Assembly (NCBI GenBank): GCA_030544225.1
Contig: CM060487.1
Span: 2,790,001-2,854,000, forward strand
DNA from: Skeletonema marinoi
Taxonomy: Eukaryota; Bacillariophyta; Thalassiosirophyceae; Thalassiosirales; Thalassiosiraceae
Direction: 5' to 3'
DNA length: 64,000 nt
In this document: piece by piece, positions 8,675 through 18,793 of the stretch
Layout: each line of letters opens with the position of its first letter
Position numbering within the stretch: the first letter of the stretch is position 1
Program-made: the position numbers and the translations under genes
Notes under the pieces: generated by a model
Database searches by the model: none
What the model saw: the letters and a program-made list of their open reading frames with translations, nothing else
Told to the model about the DNA's origin: nothing

Positions 8675-11143
8675 TTAGCAAACAGAGCACGATTCCTTAA
8701 ACTTTGAGATAGTCTCTGTTTTCTCTTTTGATGGTGGCATTGCCAACAACTTATTCGTCGCTTCATGAACGCATTTTCGACGTGTTGCATTGAAAGTCCA
8801 CAGAGACCACGGTAATGGGTCGTCACTGAATGCATCTAGACCACGACCAATTTCTGCAGACCTTCCTGTCATCCGTTCTTGTAACTTTGTCAACCTCGTC
8901 CTCTTCACAAATGGCTGGATGAAGCGTTCATGCCATCCAAAGTACCGCAAGGAGTCTTCTCCGTGCTTTCCCGGATCAGGCAATGCACCATGCTTGCATC
9001 GAAAGTATCTTTCACCGTCAGCAACTTCTTTGTAAATGTTCCACCTTTCTTTTTCGTAATAATACGGGTCTTTTTGCTGTATCTTCTCTTTCTTCGCCTC
9101 CTTCGCTTTAGTAGCAAACAACCAACTTACAATACCATAATTCTCCTCCTCTGGTTCTTCCTTCAACGCTTCATGAGTCCCACTTAAATACGTCGTCGCC
9201 GACAATGGACCATGCGCCACAGCCACACTCCTATCAGTCTGGTACCGAATCAAATGCGTATCATTCATCAACTTATGTGGAATATTCCTAAAAACATCAT
9301 GCCCAATCACATCCACCCACTCTCCCATAATATATCGTATCCGATCTCGAAAATCATCATCTTCATAATACGCTGGAAAGATGTTCTCATCCCATACGCC
9401 TGCTTTGGCCACTGCACAACTTGTCATGACAAAGTTACTCCATGGATTTTCAATTTTGCCCCTTCCATAAATGTAGCCGAAAGTGTGGACTGCCAAATCT
9501 CGTTTGGATACTAATGTCTTTTGTAACTCGGTACCCATTGAGTTGAGTACTCCGGGTGGGTAGGCAATGTCATAATTGACAATTAGCCAGTGTGGTGCAC
9601 GTGGATGGAGGAAGAGTGGATTGTTCACTCCTGAAGAACAGCCGAGGTTGGTGGAGAAGCGTAGAATGATGAGTTCATTTTGACAGGAGGATGGATTATG
9701 GCCATTGTTGAGGTGAGCGTCGTCACTGTTGTATCGACAGTATTGATGGACAGATGTTGCCATTTTCGACATTAATTTCATCGATGAGACATCTGCCATT
9801 TGCACTTTGCTGTATAATTGCTGCTGTTGCTGTGCAGGATCATTCCAAGGAATTTCCACAAACTTCTTTTGCACAATGAATTCTTCCAAAGCATTCAGTA
9901 TTATTGTATGACTTAACCGATTTCCTTCGTTACCTTCTAATTGAGACTCCGTTTGTTCATCGTACCATGTAATGACAATGGAACCTACCGCGTCGAAATC
10001 GATTGTGTAGAGTAGTCGACGTAGGTAGTTGTTGGTTGGTGTATCAGTTGCCACAGTGATGCCCATAACTGGCAATGAATGCTGTTGTTGTTGCTGCAAT
10101 GAATGCCGTTGTTGTTGATGCTGCTGATGCTGATTTAATGATGATGCTTTATGCTCATTACAAGAATCAACAGCATATCCATGCAATCTCTTCGCCAACT
10201 CCCCTCGAACATTGGCCATCAGTTCATAATCTGGCAATGGCACTACAAATTCACTTGCTGCTGCTTCATTCCCCCCATTCAAGTTGTTGTTGTTGTTGCT
10301 GTTGTTGCCATATTGTATTTTATCATCTTTCAATTCCTTTTGCAATGATAAGACTCCCTCATGACCACTCATCTGCAACAAAGACCCCGAAGAAGGCAAA
10401 GGTGGTATCAACTCCGCCACACTCAACTGCATCCCCTCCTCCCAATCCAACCATTCTCGTTCATACTCCCATTTTGGCATGTCGATAAAGTACACATGTG
10501 TAGCTATTATAGATGAAATGAATAGAATTATGTAGAATACTTGATAGAGTGTCAATCGACGTATAGTGGAGAGGATACGTAATATAATTGTTTGACTGCA
10601 TTGAAGTGTTGGTATGATGTGCGGTTGGATATGTTTTCTGTACCATGGATGATAGCGGATGCTCTTACAGATAGTAGAGCGTTGTATACGTTCCCATAAC
10701 GATTTAGTACACCTGCATAGGAAAGAGGATATTGAGAAGCGCCGTCGTATTAGTTTACGTCGTTTACTTTTCAATTTCCGTGGTGACTGCGGCGAGGACG
10801 AAGACGACATTTTGCTTTGTGCTGATCGTGAATTATTGAGGGATTCATTCGACAGTGATCTCATCAGTAGTAATGGTTGATGCTGATGTGATGATTGTTG
10901 TTGCTGCAATAACGTCGAATTGGACTTTGGACTTGGAGAGAGTGCTCTCTCCCTGTGATCGATATCCGACGTGGCGGATAGTGATGAATATGATGTGCTT
11001 TGTGCTGGCGAGGAATAGCGAGATTGTTGATGGTAATATGATGATGACTGCTGCTGCTGGGCATCGCTGTGATTGTTATTATTATTGAATTGGAAGGAGG
11101 GTCTCTTTCGTAAATTGCTTGGGGAGAGCTCCATTATTTTCAT
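8675..11143 (-). CDS. Type II membrane glycosyltransferase-like protein (Golgi type)
   Basis: 822 residues from the ATG at 11143 (an in-frame TTG precedes it). The layout is that of a type II Golgi enzyme: a long low-complexity cytosolic N-terminus (polyN, polyQ, Ser/Arg-rich, about 1-190), a basic stretch, one membrane helix (VFYIILFISSIIATHVYFI, about 195-218), then a lumenal domain. The lumenal part contains LIILRFSTNLGCSSGVNNPL, WLIVNYDIAYPPGVL and CAVAKAGVWDENIFPAYYEDDDFRDR. The NYD and the G-x-WDE...YYEDDDF pattern match the nucleotide-sugar/metal and acceptor regions of GT-A fold (GT2-like) transferases, so transfer of a sugar in the secretory pathway is likely; donor and acceptor are unknown. 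The polyglutamine block near 10080-10130 is an expanded CAG-type tract. It converges with the gene that ends at 8609, with a 65-bp gap. Confidence 0.6.
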   Translation of the reverse strand: MKIMELSPSNLRKRPSFQFNNNNNHSDAQQQQSSSYYHQQSRYSSPAQSTSYSSLSATSDIDHRERALSPSPKSNSTLLQQQQSSHQHQPLLLMRSLSNESLNNSRSAQSKMSSSSSPQSPRKLKSKRRKLIRRRFSISSFLCRCTKSLWERIQRSTICKSIRYHPWYRKHIQPHIIPTLQCSQTIILRILSTIRRLTLYQVFYIILFISSIIATHVYFIDMPKWEYEREWLDWEEGMQLSVAELIPPLPSSGSLLQMSGHEGVLSLQKELKDDKIQYGNNSNNNNNLNGGNEAAASEFVVPLPDYELMANVRGELAKRLHGYAVDSCNEHKASSLNQHQQHQQQRHSLQQQQQHSLPVMGITVATDTPTNNYLRRLLYTIDFDAVGSIVITWYDEQTESQLEGNEGNRLSHTIILNALEEFIVQKKFVEIPWNDPAQQQQQLYSKVQMADVSSMKLMSKMATSVHQYCRYNSDDAHLNNGHNPSSCQNELIILRFSTNLGCSSGVNNPLFLHPRAPHWLIVNYDIAYPPGVLNSMGTELQKTLVSKRDLAVHTFGYIYGRGKIENPWSNFVMTSCAVAKAGVWDENIFPAYYEDDDFRDRIRYIMGEWVDVIGHDVFRNIPHKLMNDTHLIRYQTDRSVAVAHGPLSATTYLSGTHEALKEEPEEENYGIVSWLFATKAKEAKKEKIQQKDPYYYEKERWNIYKEVADGERYFRCKHGALPDPGKHGEDSLRYFGWHERFIQPFVKRTRLTKLQERMTGRSAEIGRGLDAFSDDPLPWSLWTFNATRRKCVHEATNKLLAMPPSKEKTETISKFKESCSVC

Positions 11144-11556
11144 CAACTTCGGTCATTGCATCTTGCTTTTTTATTTTGCAAAAAGAGTGAGGGGTTTTGG
11201 GAGTGTTTCGGGAGATGAGAGTTTGAGAGAAATCTGTTGGAAGTCGAGTCAAAGTGAAAGGGCGATCGAGAAGGAAGGCTTACTCGCTCTTCATGCTGAC
11301 GATTTAGTACCGCGAACCGCGAGATAGATGTCAGTCATCCGGCTCGTGGTCGTGCGTGTGGACAATAGTTATTCCCTTGATTTCAGTGGCGTGAGATGGT
11401 CCGTCCGTGCCAGGGCACATAAAAGTATAAGTATGTGCCCTGGTCCGTGCGACAACAACAGCAATGAATGAATGGCAGCAATGATAGAGCGTAAAAAACC
11501 TGTAAGGTACAGTACATCGTTCATTCAAACCATCGCATCCCTCCTCATTAATAAAC
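11144..11556. promoter_or_regulatory. Divergent promoter region holding a strong hairpin
   Basis: 413 bp between two divergent genes (glycosyltransferase-like on minus, kinase-like on plus). It contains the perfect inverted repeat at 11410-11443 described separately. Short open frames here are not supported as genes. Confidence 0.5.
11410..11443. promoter_or_regulatory. Perfect 12-bp hairpin upstream of the kinase-like gene
   Basis: CCAGGGCACATA at 11410-11421 and its exact reverse complement TATGTGCCCTGG at 11432-11443 enclose a 10-base loop. It lies 114 bp before the kinase-like start. GTCCGTGC-like direct repeats (11396-11410 and 11443-11450) sit just outside the stem. It could be a cruciform or an operator, or an RNA stem in the 5' leader. 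Confidence 0.55.
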
Positions 11557-13116
11557 ATGGTCTTTCGCCGAAGAAGAAGTAGCATCAACAGTGCCTCTTC
11601 TGGTTCCGGCTCTGGCGATCCTCCACTACAACCCACGTCAAGTTTGGAATGTGGTGTCCTCGCCGTAGAACAGCCCCCCCAATCCGAGTTGTTGCAAAAT
11701 GAAAGATCGAAAAAATGCTCCTGCTGCTCCTCCGTCTCCTTCATCTTCATATCACGCTGCCCTGTTGTAGGCGTGCTGGTCATGTTTGTGATGGTTATAC
11801 TTCTACTTGCAAACACTCTCTTAAATCCATCAATCCACTCAAGAAATGAGCACATTGAAGTTACAAAACACATCATGCTGTCCGGAGATGATTCGACCTC
11901 CATCCGTCGTGTTGGTGTCCTGCACAGCGTTGGCGTTGACAGAAAATTTCCCCGCATAGTTGCCATCAATGATGTCAACAGCCAAAGTGAATCGATAATT
12001 CTCACTGATGTGCCCTACACAAAGAACTTCGAGTTTGATAGTGTCTCATCCAATTCATCATTCATTACTCCAGAATGGTATGAACCCAACTCACTTGAAC
12101 TCGAAGGATACAATTTGGATGTGTGTGAACCCAAGCATGACTGGCAATCCAAGAGTTTTCCAAACTGCAATATGTTCCATGAAACTAATCTGTCAGAGAT
12201 GAAATTCCTTACCAGTGGATCACAACGTTCTGTCTTTGAGTTGAGTGAGAGTATTGATGGAAATGTCAACAAATTTGTATACAAGAGTATCAATTACAAT
12301 AGCAGGTACAAGTTTCGCATCAGTTATGATGTTACACCAGAGCGGATTAATCGGGAAAGAAAGGATGCGTTGGTTTCGGAGAGAACGACAAGCTCGAGAT
12401 TTATTGCCAGTTTACATGCATATTGTAGCCATGCGGTGATTATGGATCATGCACCTCGAGTAATGAATCATTACAATGAAAAGAGATTAGCCAGAAATAT
12501 TACTATTTCGCCCTTGGACAGACTGAAAATCGGTATACACATTGCATCTGGTGTGGCAGACGTGCATTCTGTAGACTTTATACACAATGACCTGCATGAG
12601 CAGCAATTTCTATACAAGGATGGTTTGTTCAAATTGAATGATTTCAATTATGCAAAACCAATGTATGTTAATAAGAATGCAAACAAGACTTGCACCTTAT
12701 CCGAGTTCGGAAATAGAAGGCACGCATCTTTGGAAGAGCTGCAATACAAGACTGGGTATGAAGGATTTACTCCAGTGGAACCAGACAAGATGGAAGTATG
12801 GTTGATGGGCAACCTTTTGTATACAATACTCACTGACTTGCAAGTGTGGAATAAGAAAGGATATGAAGACCAAGTCAAGAGGATTGTGGCAGGGAAAAGG
12901 CCACGGATTCCTATTCATATCCTTCAACGTAACGATCCAGCGTATGCAGCATTGATAAATGCGCTAGATATGTCTTGGACATATGATTGGAAGGAGAGAC
13001 CCTCGGCTAGAGCTATTGCAAACTACCTGATAGGAGAGCTGCGGACAATCACTGGTGAAGAGGCTCCTGACTTTCGGATCAGTTTCCTCGATGAGGGTGA
13101 TGAGGGTTCTCAATAG
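11557..13116 (+). CDS. Membrane-anchored protein-kinase-fold protein, atypical catalytic motifs
   Basis: 519 residues, single exon. One membrane helix (VVGVLVMFVMVILLLANTLL, about 67-90) follows a basic/Ser-rich N-terminus, so the long C-terminal part is probably lumenal or outside. That part reads as a protein-kinase fold: a weak glycine-loop region LTSGSQRSVFEL, a candidate ATP lysine in NKFVYKSI, a catalytic-loop-like IHNDLHEQQFLY (HND where HRD is usual; Asp kept, near residue 343), DFNYAK in place of DFG (near 361), SLEELQY, and DKMEVWLMGNLLYTIL matching the D-x-W-x-x-G helix. The Asp in HxD and in DFN are kept, so activity is possible, but the missing HRD Arg and DFG Gly argue for an atypical kinase or pseudokinase. 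A decayed partial copy lies 2.5 kb downstream at 15648-16203. Confidence 0.65.
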   Translation: MVFRRRRSSINSASSGSGSGDPPLQPTSSLECGVLAVEQPPQSELLQNERSKKCSCCSSVSFIFISRCPVVGVLVMFVMVILLLANTLLNPSIHSRNEHIEVTKHIMLSGDDSTSIRRVGVLHSVGVDRKFPRIVAINDVNSQSESIILTDVPYTKNFEFDSVSSNSSFITPEWYEPNSLELEGYNLDVCEPKHDWQSKSFPNCNMFHETNLSEMKFLTSGSQRSVFELSESIDGNVNKFVYKSINYNSRYKFRISYDVTPERINRERKDALVSERTTSSRFIASLHAYCSHAVIMDHAPRVMNHYNEKRLARNITISPLDRLKIGIHIASGVADVHSVDFIHNDLHEQQFLYKDGLFKLNDFNYAKPMYVNKNANKTCTLSEFGNRRHASLEELQYKTGYEGFTPVEPDKMEVWLMGNLLYTILTDLQVWNKKGYEDQVKRIVAGKRPRIPIHILQRNDPAYAALINALDMSWTYDWKERPSARAIANYLIGELRTITGEEAPDFRISFLDEGDEGSQ

Positions 13117-13337
13117 ATGTAGATGTGACGTATTTAATCATTTATTTGCAATATGTTGAAAATGTAAAAGATATGATTGTTCTTGAGCTAGAAGATAATA
13201 CGGACTTACTTCTACAATACTTACTTTCTTTGTTCTCATAAACTCAAGCTTTTGCAAAATCTCACCTTGTGAACTGCCCTGGCGTCTCATCGGTACTACA
13301 TGGACGTGGTCATAATTTTTTTGCGAATGGCTACTGC

Positions 13338-15350
13338 ATGCAACTTACAGATCAAAGAACAACAGCACTCAAAACTATAACAATACCACAACAAATATGT
13401 TCGTTTCCATCTACATCAACCCAACCATCAACTATCCCAAGTTTTCATCCATCTCGGGAGCCCTCGTCAGAACCGAGTCCGACTAAAATTGAAGAAATAT
13501 CATCATCACAGCCGAGTAGTGAGCCCTCATCTCAGCCATCGTCTCAACCAAGTTTGTCTCCCTCGGGATCTGTTCAGCCGTCGTCTGAGCCATCGTTGAA
13601 TCCATCGTTCTCTACCAATCCAACATCGGAACCTTCATCGGTGCCATCATCTCAACCGTCGTCCGAGCCATCGTCTCAGCCGAGCTCTGAGCCAAGTAGT
13701 GAGCCCTCATCTCAGCCATCGACTGTGCCTTCGTCCGAGCCAAGTTTTGAGCCGAGTAGTGAGCCCTCCTCAGAGCCGTCGACTGCGCCTTCGTCTCATC
13801 CTAGCTTTGAGCCGAGTAGTGAGCCCTCATCGGAGCCATCATCTTATCCTTCTACTGAATTTGGAGGGAAAGTGGTAGCGATTATCGAATGGACTATGAT
13901 CCTTCGTGGGGTCGATTATTCTGTTATTGACACCAATTCGTCCGTTGAAATCTCTGCTTTTCTAGAAAGGTTGATAAAGGATACCATACTTCCAAGAGGC
14001 TTTGATGCTACTGTCCTTCGGTTTGGGGAAATGTTAGTTACTGATGGTCGCATGTTGCAAGTGGGGGATGTTCCTGTGGTTGTTGAGATCACCGAATCTG
14101 TGCTGTGCTATCCTGAGGATTCTTGTTCTGATGTTGCAACTAGTGTTTTACAAGAAGCTGCTGATGCCTCTTCGGCTATTGATACGCAGGTTAATGACGG
14201 AATGGTCACTGGATCTATCCAGAGTCAAGCAGCAGATCAGCAGATTACAGCGTTTGATGGCTTCTTAGGAATTACTTCGTCTGTATTGTCGGATCCATCG
14301 ATCATAGTCACTTTCAGGTCACCTGCGCCCTCTGATGCGCCTAGTATGAGTCCCTCTGTATCAGCCCAGCCTTCTTCCGAGCCTTCCTGGGAGCCTTCAA
14401 AGCAGCCTTCCTCGGAACCATCGTCGGTTCCTTCCTCAGATCCATCGTCTGAGCCTTCTTCCTTGCCGTCTTGTTCACCTTCATCCGCACCTACTGAATC
14501 ACCTTCGAGAAGGCGACTGGTGTCAATTTGTTCTATCCTTTATGGACAACAGGGAAGCAAGGATGCAGGTAAGTCTCTTTTCTTTCACTTTTTAGGAATG
14601 GGTTTATTGAAATTATGTGTGCTCAAAAATTATCGTAATCATACATGTTCAACTTCATCTCAAAATAGGAACGATGGCGACGAACCAGATTACATGGCCC
14701 TAGATCCTACACAATGGCTATCTAGCTCGATGTCAGCTTGCTGTAAAAAATTCTTTGGGGGCTATATGTATGATTCTTGCGTGGGAAGATATCCTCCAGA
14801 CCATGATGATTGTAATGTGATGTTATATTACCCAGACTGGAATGGCAATAACAAAGGATGTGTCGATGACGGCCAAGAGCCGTATTATATGCTGAGCAAT
14901 CATCAATATTTCTTATCCAACACAAGAGAAGAATGCTGCAAAAAGTTTTATGAATGGGATCTCTATACTTGTACGGGGACGATACCAGACTTGACGCATG
15001 GCGAATACTATCCCGATTGGTCTGGGGGAAGCAGTAATCCTACTTGTCTAAACGACAACAAAATGCCTACATATATGCTCAATAATCAAGTTTGGTATCT
15101 ATCTAAAACGCTCCGAAAATGCTGCGAGAGACACTTTTTCTGGGACATAAACAAATGTTTGGGAAATGAAGCTGTGGGTTCAGACAAGTGGTATGTCAAA
15201 TACTCAGCCAACACGTGCGTCCAGGACTGCGTTGGAGCGTCGCCTTGTGGGGGTATTGCGGAGTCATGGGATGAGGTCTTCAGTGACAAAAAGACTTGCT
15301 GTGAGAAGAAATTGTGGTGGGATAATCGTTGCCGCACCAGGTCTGGTTAG
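13338..15350 (+). CDS. PS-repeat and cysteine-repeat secreted-type protein, probably damaged
   Basis: Paralogue of the gene at 1-716. The frame is open from a GTG at 13269; the first in-frame ATG is 13338. Order: PS-repeats (P-S-S-E/Q, about 13430-13860); a non-repetitive domain of about 150 residues ([12 protein letters not shown]...IIVTFRS, 13861-14320); a second PS block; then cysteine units ending [11 protein letters not shown]...CCEKKLWW. An intron at 14569-14668 (GTAAGT...AAAATAG) joins [14 protein letters not shown]. The sequence just before it makes sense only in another frame ([12 protein letters not shown], from about 14516) than the PS block, so one base appears lost or gained near 14506. 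There is also no signal peptide at either possible start. Either this is a recently damaged gene, an assembly error, or an unseen 5' exon exists. It starts only about 220 bp after the kinase-like gene, on the same strand. Confidence 0.6.
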   Translation: MQLTDQRTTALKTITIPQQICSFPSTSTQPSTIPSFHPSREPSSEPSPTKIEEISSSQPSSEPSSQPSSQPSLSPSGSVQPSSEPSLNPSFSTNPTSEPSSVPSSQPSSEPSSQPSSEPSSEPSSQPSTVPSSEPSFEPSSEPSSEPSTAPSSHPSFEPSSEPSSEPSSYPSTEFGGKVVAIIEWTMILRGVDYSVIDTNSSVEISAFLERLIKDTILPRGFDATVLRFGEMLVTDGRMLQVGDVPVVVEITESVLCYPEDSCSDVATSVLQEAADASSAIDTQVNDGMVTGSIQSQAADQQITAFDGFLGITSSVLSDPSIIVTFRSPAPSDAPSMSPSVSAQPSSEPSWEPSKQPSSEPSSVPSSDPSSEPSSLPSCSPSSAPTESPSRRRLVSICSILYGQQGSKDAGKSLFFHFLGMGLLKLCVLKNYRNHTCSTSSQNRNDGDEPDYMALDPTQWLSSSMSACCKKFFGGYMYDSCVGRYPPDHDDCNVMLYYPDWNGNNKGCVDDGQEPYYMLSNHQYFLSNTREECCKKFYEWDLYTCTGTIPDLTHGEYYPDWSGGSSNPTCLNDNKMPTYMLNNQVWYLSKTLRKCCERHFFWDINKCLGNEAVGSDKWYVKYSANTCVQDCVGASPCGGIAESWDEVFSDKKTCCEKKLWWDNRCRTRSG

Positions 15351-15647
15351 CTTGCTTGTTGATGTTGACGTACGATTGCAAACGAACTGAGGTTTCGATG
15401 ATGGATGCGAAGAACGAATGGCAATACTGAAGTTTGTAGAGACTAAACAGGCATTGCTTCTGTCATTATCATATTTATATTTGTATGTAGAAGCGATTCG
15501 TCCACAATCCTCATTCACGCTGCACTCTGATTTTACCAGGTCCAGGTCGTCAATGATGTACATTAAGATTTTTTTAATGTGAGAGATGAGTTGTGTTCGC
15601 TTTCAGCAAGCCAACACCTAAGCTTGATTTTTGTCACTAACGCGCAC

Positions 15648-16203
15648 AAGCATCGCTCCCAGTTATGATGTTACTATTACACCAAAACCAGAAAACGACG
15701 AGCTCGAAATTTATTGCAAGTTTTCATGCGTATTATATTGTAACCATGATTTGACAATGGAAATGAAACATTACGGTCAACAAGTATTGGCGAACAAATC
15801 ACTTTTCTTCAGATCGACTGAAAATAGGCACACTCATTTTCTTGACTTATACAAGTGGCAATGATAGTTTGTTCAAATTGAATTACGATATTTGAATGTA
15901 TGTTAATGTTATAAGTATACAAATGGGACTTGCACATCATCCAAGCTCGAGGATCATGGTCATGTGCTGACTGACTTGAGAATCGTCAAGAGAATAGGCG
16001 CAGGGAACAGGCCAACCATTTTTCATCATGCCGAGAAACGTAAAAATAGGATCCAGCATTAGATATGACTTGGACATATCATTGGAAGGAGAGACCATCG
16101 GCGAGAACAATAGCAAACTACTTGATAGGATAGCTGCGGACAATCACTGGTGAAGAGGCTCCTGACTTTCGGATCATTTTCCTTAATGAGGGTTCTCGAT
16201 AGA
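15648..16203 (+). pseudogene. Decayed partial copy of the kinase-like gene at 11557-13116
   Basis: Several blocks align in order with the upstream gene: AGTTATGATGTTA (15660) with 12321; the block around gacgagctcgaaatttattg (15697) with about 12388; the block ending in a sequence like gactgaaaatcgg (15818) with about 12519; TTTGTTCAAATTGAAT (15868) with 12623; and the long near-identical 3' block 16060-16203 with about 12963-13116, including the last codons and stop. Between blocks the copy has many deletions and frame changes, so no usable frame remains. It lies after the PS-repeat gene, so kinase-like gene, PS gene and kinase-like copy alternate. The 3' block is much better kept than the middle. 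Confidence 0.85.
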
Positions 16204-16302
16204 TGTGAAATCGTTTTGCGTGAAATATATGCTGCTAAAGACGAAGTTGTTCTACTTCTACAATACAACTTTATACACAACTCAACGAGGAATATGATTC
16301 CC

Positions 16303-18087
16303 TTACTGCCTTCTTTCGGATCGTTCAAAGTCTCTAGCATGTTGCGCCTTTCGAGTAAACGTAACATCTTTCACCAAACCCTCACAGTCATGACTATAAT
16401 AACCCGAACATTGCATAATCGGCCGTAAATCATTGTCGACCATGGCGTCTAACCAACCGGAATCTCTTCTGTTCGAGGGCTGAAATGCCTCAACAACCGC
16501 ACGAAGTGGTGACTCATAAAACTCGTCGAACATGATAGAAAACCCCTCCTGCGTTCCTAGACTCTTGACAAGACGGGTCGCATTATCAGAAATTTGCTTG
16601 GCCAATTCTGGATGCGACTCGGCCCAATCAAACTTTTCTTTCAAATCACTTAGATCTTCCTTGATGGGGACATAATGGACCCACTTTACCATCTTGTCGT
16701 GTAGGTAGTCCTTCATGGGTGTTTCGTGGTGGAAGAGTAGACCAGGAAGGCCTAACTTTTCTAAAGTTCCACTCCAGGTAGTCCCACCACCTCCACCTAT
16801 ATCAATGTGATACTTATACCGTGCCAATGTTTCAAGTGACATGCCCTCCCCACCCGCTGGGATACCATGCTCTTCAAATTCTTGATAATACGGTATTTTA
16901 CTCGTTGGTGTCTTGAAGCCTGCATGCATTGCCGAGGCAAATTTCATATTGGCCCATGGAACGACCACATCTTTACTATCTTTGGGTAACGCCTTCTGCT
17001 TCTCTTCCGCCTCACGTTCTGCCTCAGCAGTCCAAATCACACTCCTCCACCGAGGAATTAATTGATCATATACCTCCCTCATGGCCAGTGTAGCGGCCAC
17101 CTTGACATTATCATGTGGCATAATGGTCGTAAGATGTGTTGCTGGCGGCTGGCTCAATTTGGACCTGAGCATTTCCAATTTGGAACCAACATCCATTTCA
17201 AAGTCAGGCTGACGCAATCGAGGGTAAAATCGATGCAAATACGAAAAGTCTGTACCTCTCCACACCACCGAGGGAATCAAATCATCCCACCCCACCCCAA
17301 CAGTCTCTTCAAACACCAATCCCCGCGGACTATACTTATCACGTGGCAAATGCATCCGACAAATTTCCTGGTGTGCTGCATAGGTTTCAAAACAAGCCAC
17401 ATGATTATTTTGTGGCATGGGCATGGCAATCATTGACGGAAATATTTTGGGTGATTTAAATGCACTTCCGAACTGTAATACAGGTGCCAAATCGGAAGGA
17501 ACACATGCAGATGTTCCCTCAATGAAACAGTTTCTGTTTCTTCTTATCGTTGCGAAACTGCTTGCACTTCCCAAGTTGACTTCTGGATAATCTCCGGAAG
17601 CAATGGCCAGTGCTAGTTCTGGTTGACCGGATGCTGTTGCAAAGCGCTCTGGGAACATGGTCCGTAGTGAGTGAGCCAATGTTTGGAAGCTCCCAACAAG
17701 CTTGTGGCATCCCCCTTTCCATCTCATGTTATTGGAATAATGGAGAATGAACTTGTCCGTGGAGGGGTCATAAATGACCACACCAAACACAGCTTCAAAC
17801 GTTGGCAATACCGAAATTACATCATCTAGTGTATACGGTGAAATCTGTGTAGGTGGAATCGGTGCCCCGTTCTCATCGAATGCTTTCAATAAGCTGAGGA
17901 TGTCCTTGTCGTTTGGGATGTTTTGGTCGTCTTTTCTTTGGGCTAATATCGAGAGGTGACGGTGGCTTATGGATGCATCATGGGTGTCTGATCTTTTGAG
18001 ATGAAACAACGCCGCCGGGAGACAAATGGCAGCGAGCACTGCCAGTGACATAACAGCGAAGGTGCTTCGCCGCCGCCGCCGAATCAT
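16303..18087 (-). CDS. GT90 (CAP10-domain) glycosyltransferase, type II membrane protein
   Basis: 594 residues from the ATG at 18087; the frame is open to a GTG at 18180, but the ATG gives a clean type II anchor: MIRRRRR, then a hydrophobic helix FAVMSLAVLAAICLPAALF. The C-terminal half carries GT90/CAP10 marks: VVWRGTDFSYLHRF, WANMKFASAMHAGF, YKYHIDIGGGGGTTWSGTLEKL, FHHETPMKDYLHDKM, WVHYVPIKEDLSDL and WAESHPELAKQISDNATRLV. This family transfers sugars (glucose or xylose in known members) to proteins or polysaccharides in the ER/Golgi; substrate here is unknown. Two cysteine-containing segments (FIEGTSACVPSDLAP, HQEICRMHLPR) are shared with the paralogue at 61995-64000, which has an intron inside the glycine loop that this gene lacks. 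Position next to wall-type genes fits a secretory glycan role (inference). Confidence 0.8.
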   Translation of the reverse strand: MIRRRRRSTFAVMSLAVLAAICLPAALFHLKRSDTHDASISHRHLSILAQRKDDQNIPNDKDILSLLKAFDENGAPIPPTQISPYTLDDVISVLPTFEAVFGVVIYDPSTDKFILHYSNNMRWKGGCHKLVGSFQTLAHSLRTMFPERFATASGQPELALAIASGDYPEVNLGSASSFATIRRNRNCFIEGTSACVPSDLAPVLQFGSAFKSPKIFPSMIAMPMPQNNHVACFETYAAHQEICRMHLPRDKYSPRGLVFEETVGVGWDDLIPSVVWRGTDFSYLHRFYPRLRQPDFEMDVGSKLEMLRSKLSQPPATHLTTIMPHDNVKVAATLAMREVYDQLIPRWRSVIWTAEAEREAEEKQKALPKDSKDVVVPWANMKFASAMHAGFKTPTSKIPYYQEFEEHGIPAGGEGMSLETLARYKYHIDIGGGGGTTWSGTLEKLGLPGLLFHHETPMKDYLHDKMVKWVHYVPIKEDLSDLKEKFDWAESHPELAKQISDNATRLVKSLGTQEGFSIMFDEFYESPLRAVVEAFQPSNRRDSGWLDAMVDNDLRPIMQCSGYYSHDCEGLVKDVTFTRKAQHARDFERSERRQ

Positions 18088-18793
18088 TCTTATTGGTGCA
18101 CTTATTGCCTTCCGCCCTCTCTTTCTCTGTTCCCTTTTTGCCAACACCCACCCAGGCCAACGCAACAAGCAACAGCACACACAACTGCTTGCCTGTGACC
18201 CCGTTCGTGACCCTCCTGTGACAATGACTCTTCATTTGATACCGCTCGGCAGGTTCGCAGGTATCCCCGCCCACCGCCCATCAACAAAAACAGCAACAAC
18301 GAACGGTAAGTAGTACATCAGCAGTACATACCCCCAAACTGCTTTCCTCTCTCATCGATTTGGAATAATGAACCCTCCTTACATCATCAACCCAGATGTC
18401 CTTTCCGCTCCAATGAAACAGCAACAGCAACAGCAACAGCAACTCTTGTTCGACGTGTCGCAGAAGACCCAGCATTCTCGAGCTCTGTCTCTGTTGCAGC
18501 AACATCAACGCCTGTTCGACATGTCGCAGAAGACCCAGCAATGTAGCAGCTTTTATATTTAACAGTACTTACTAATGCATACGAGTCCGCATGTGTGTTG
18601 GCGTTGTGGCACACTCGTACTCGAGGGAGTAGTAGTAGTCCCTCTCATCATACTATCAATCATAATATAATTGTATGTTCTAGTTAACTTCCTTGCCCGC
18701 AACCAGTATGGACAAGTTGTGACAATATCAGTAGAAGTGAATCCGCTGAATCGATTGCTGTTACTGTTACTACAGAGGGAGGCAGCTATTCTA
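18088..18793. other. Intergenic stretch with short repeats, no gene supported
   Basis: 706 bp holding a CAG/CAA tract (about 18419-18441) and the 66-bp duplication listed separately. A 64-codon plus-strand frame (18368-18562) has an ATG but is made of these repeats, so I do not call it a gene. Promoter of the GT90 gene is expected in the left part. Confidence 0.45.
18446..18540. repeat. Two-copy tandem repeat, 66-bp period
   Basis: The 29-base stretch starting ttgttcgacgtgtcgcagaa at 18446-18474 recurs at 18512-18540 with two changes. The spacers also share CAGCAAC-type sequence. It looks like a local slippage or unequal-exchange duplication. Confidence 0.75.

Noticed and set aside
11331-12005. 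224-codon minus-strand frame
   Set aside because: It overlaps the start of the kinase-like gene in antisense and reads as low-quality protein; a shadow.
18368-18562. 64-codon polyQ-bearing frame
   Set aside because: Made almost entirely of the CAG tract and the 66-bp tandem duplication; no independent support.
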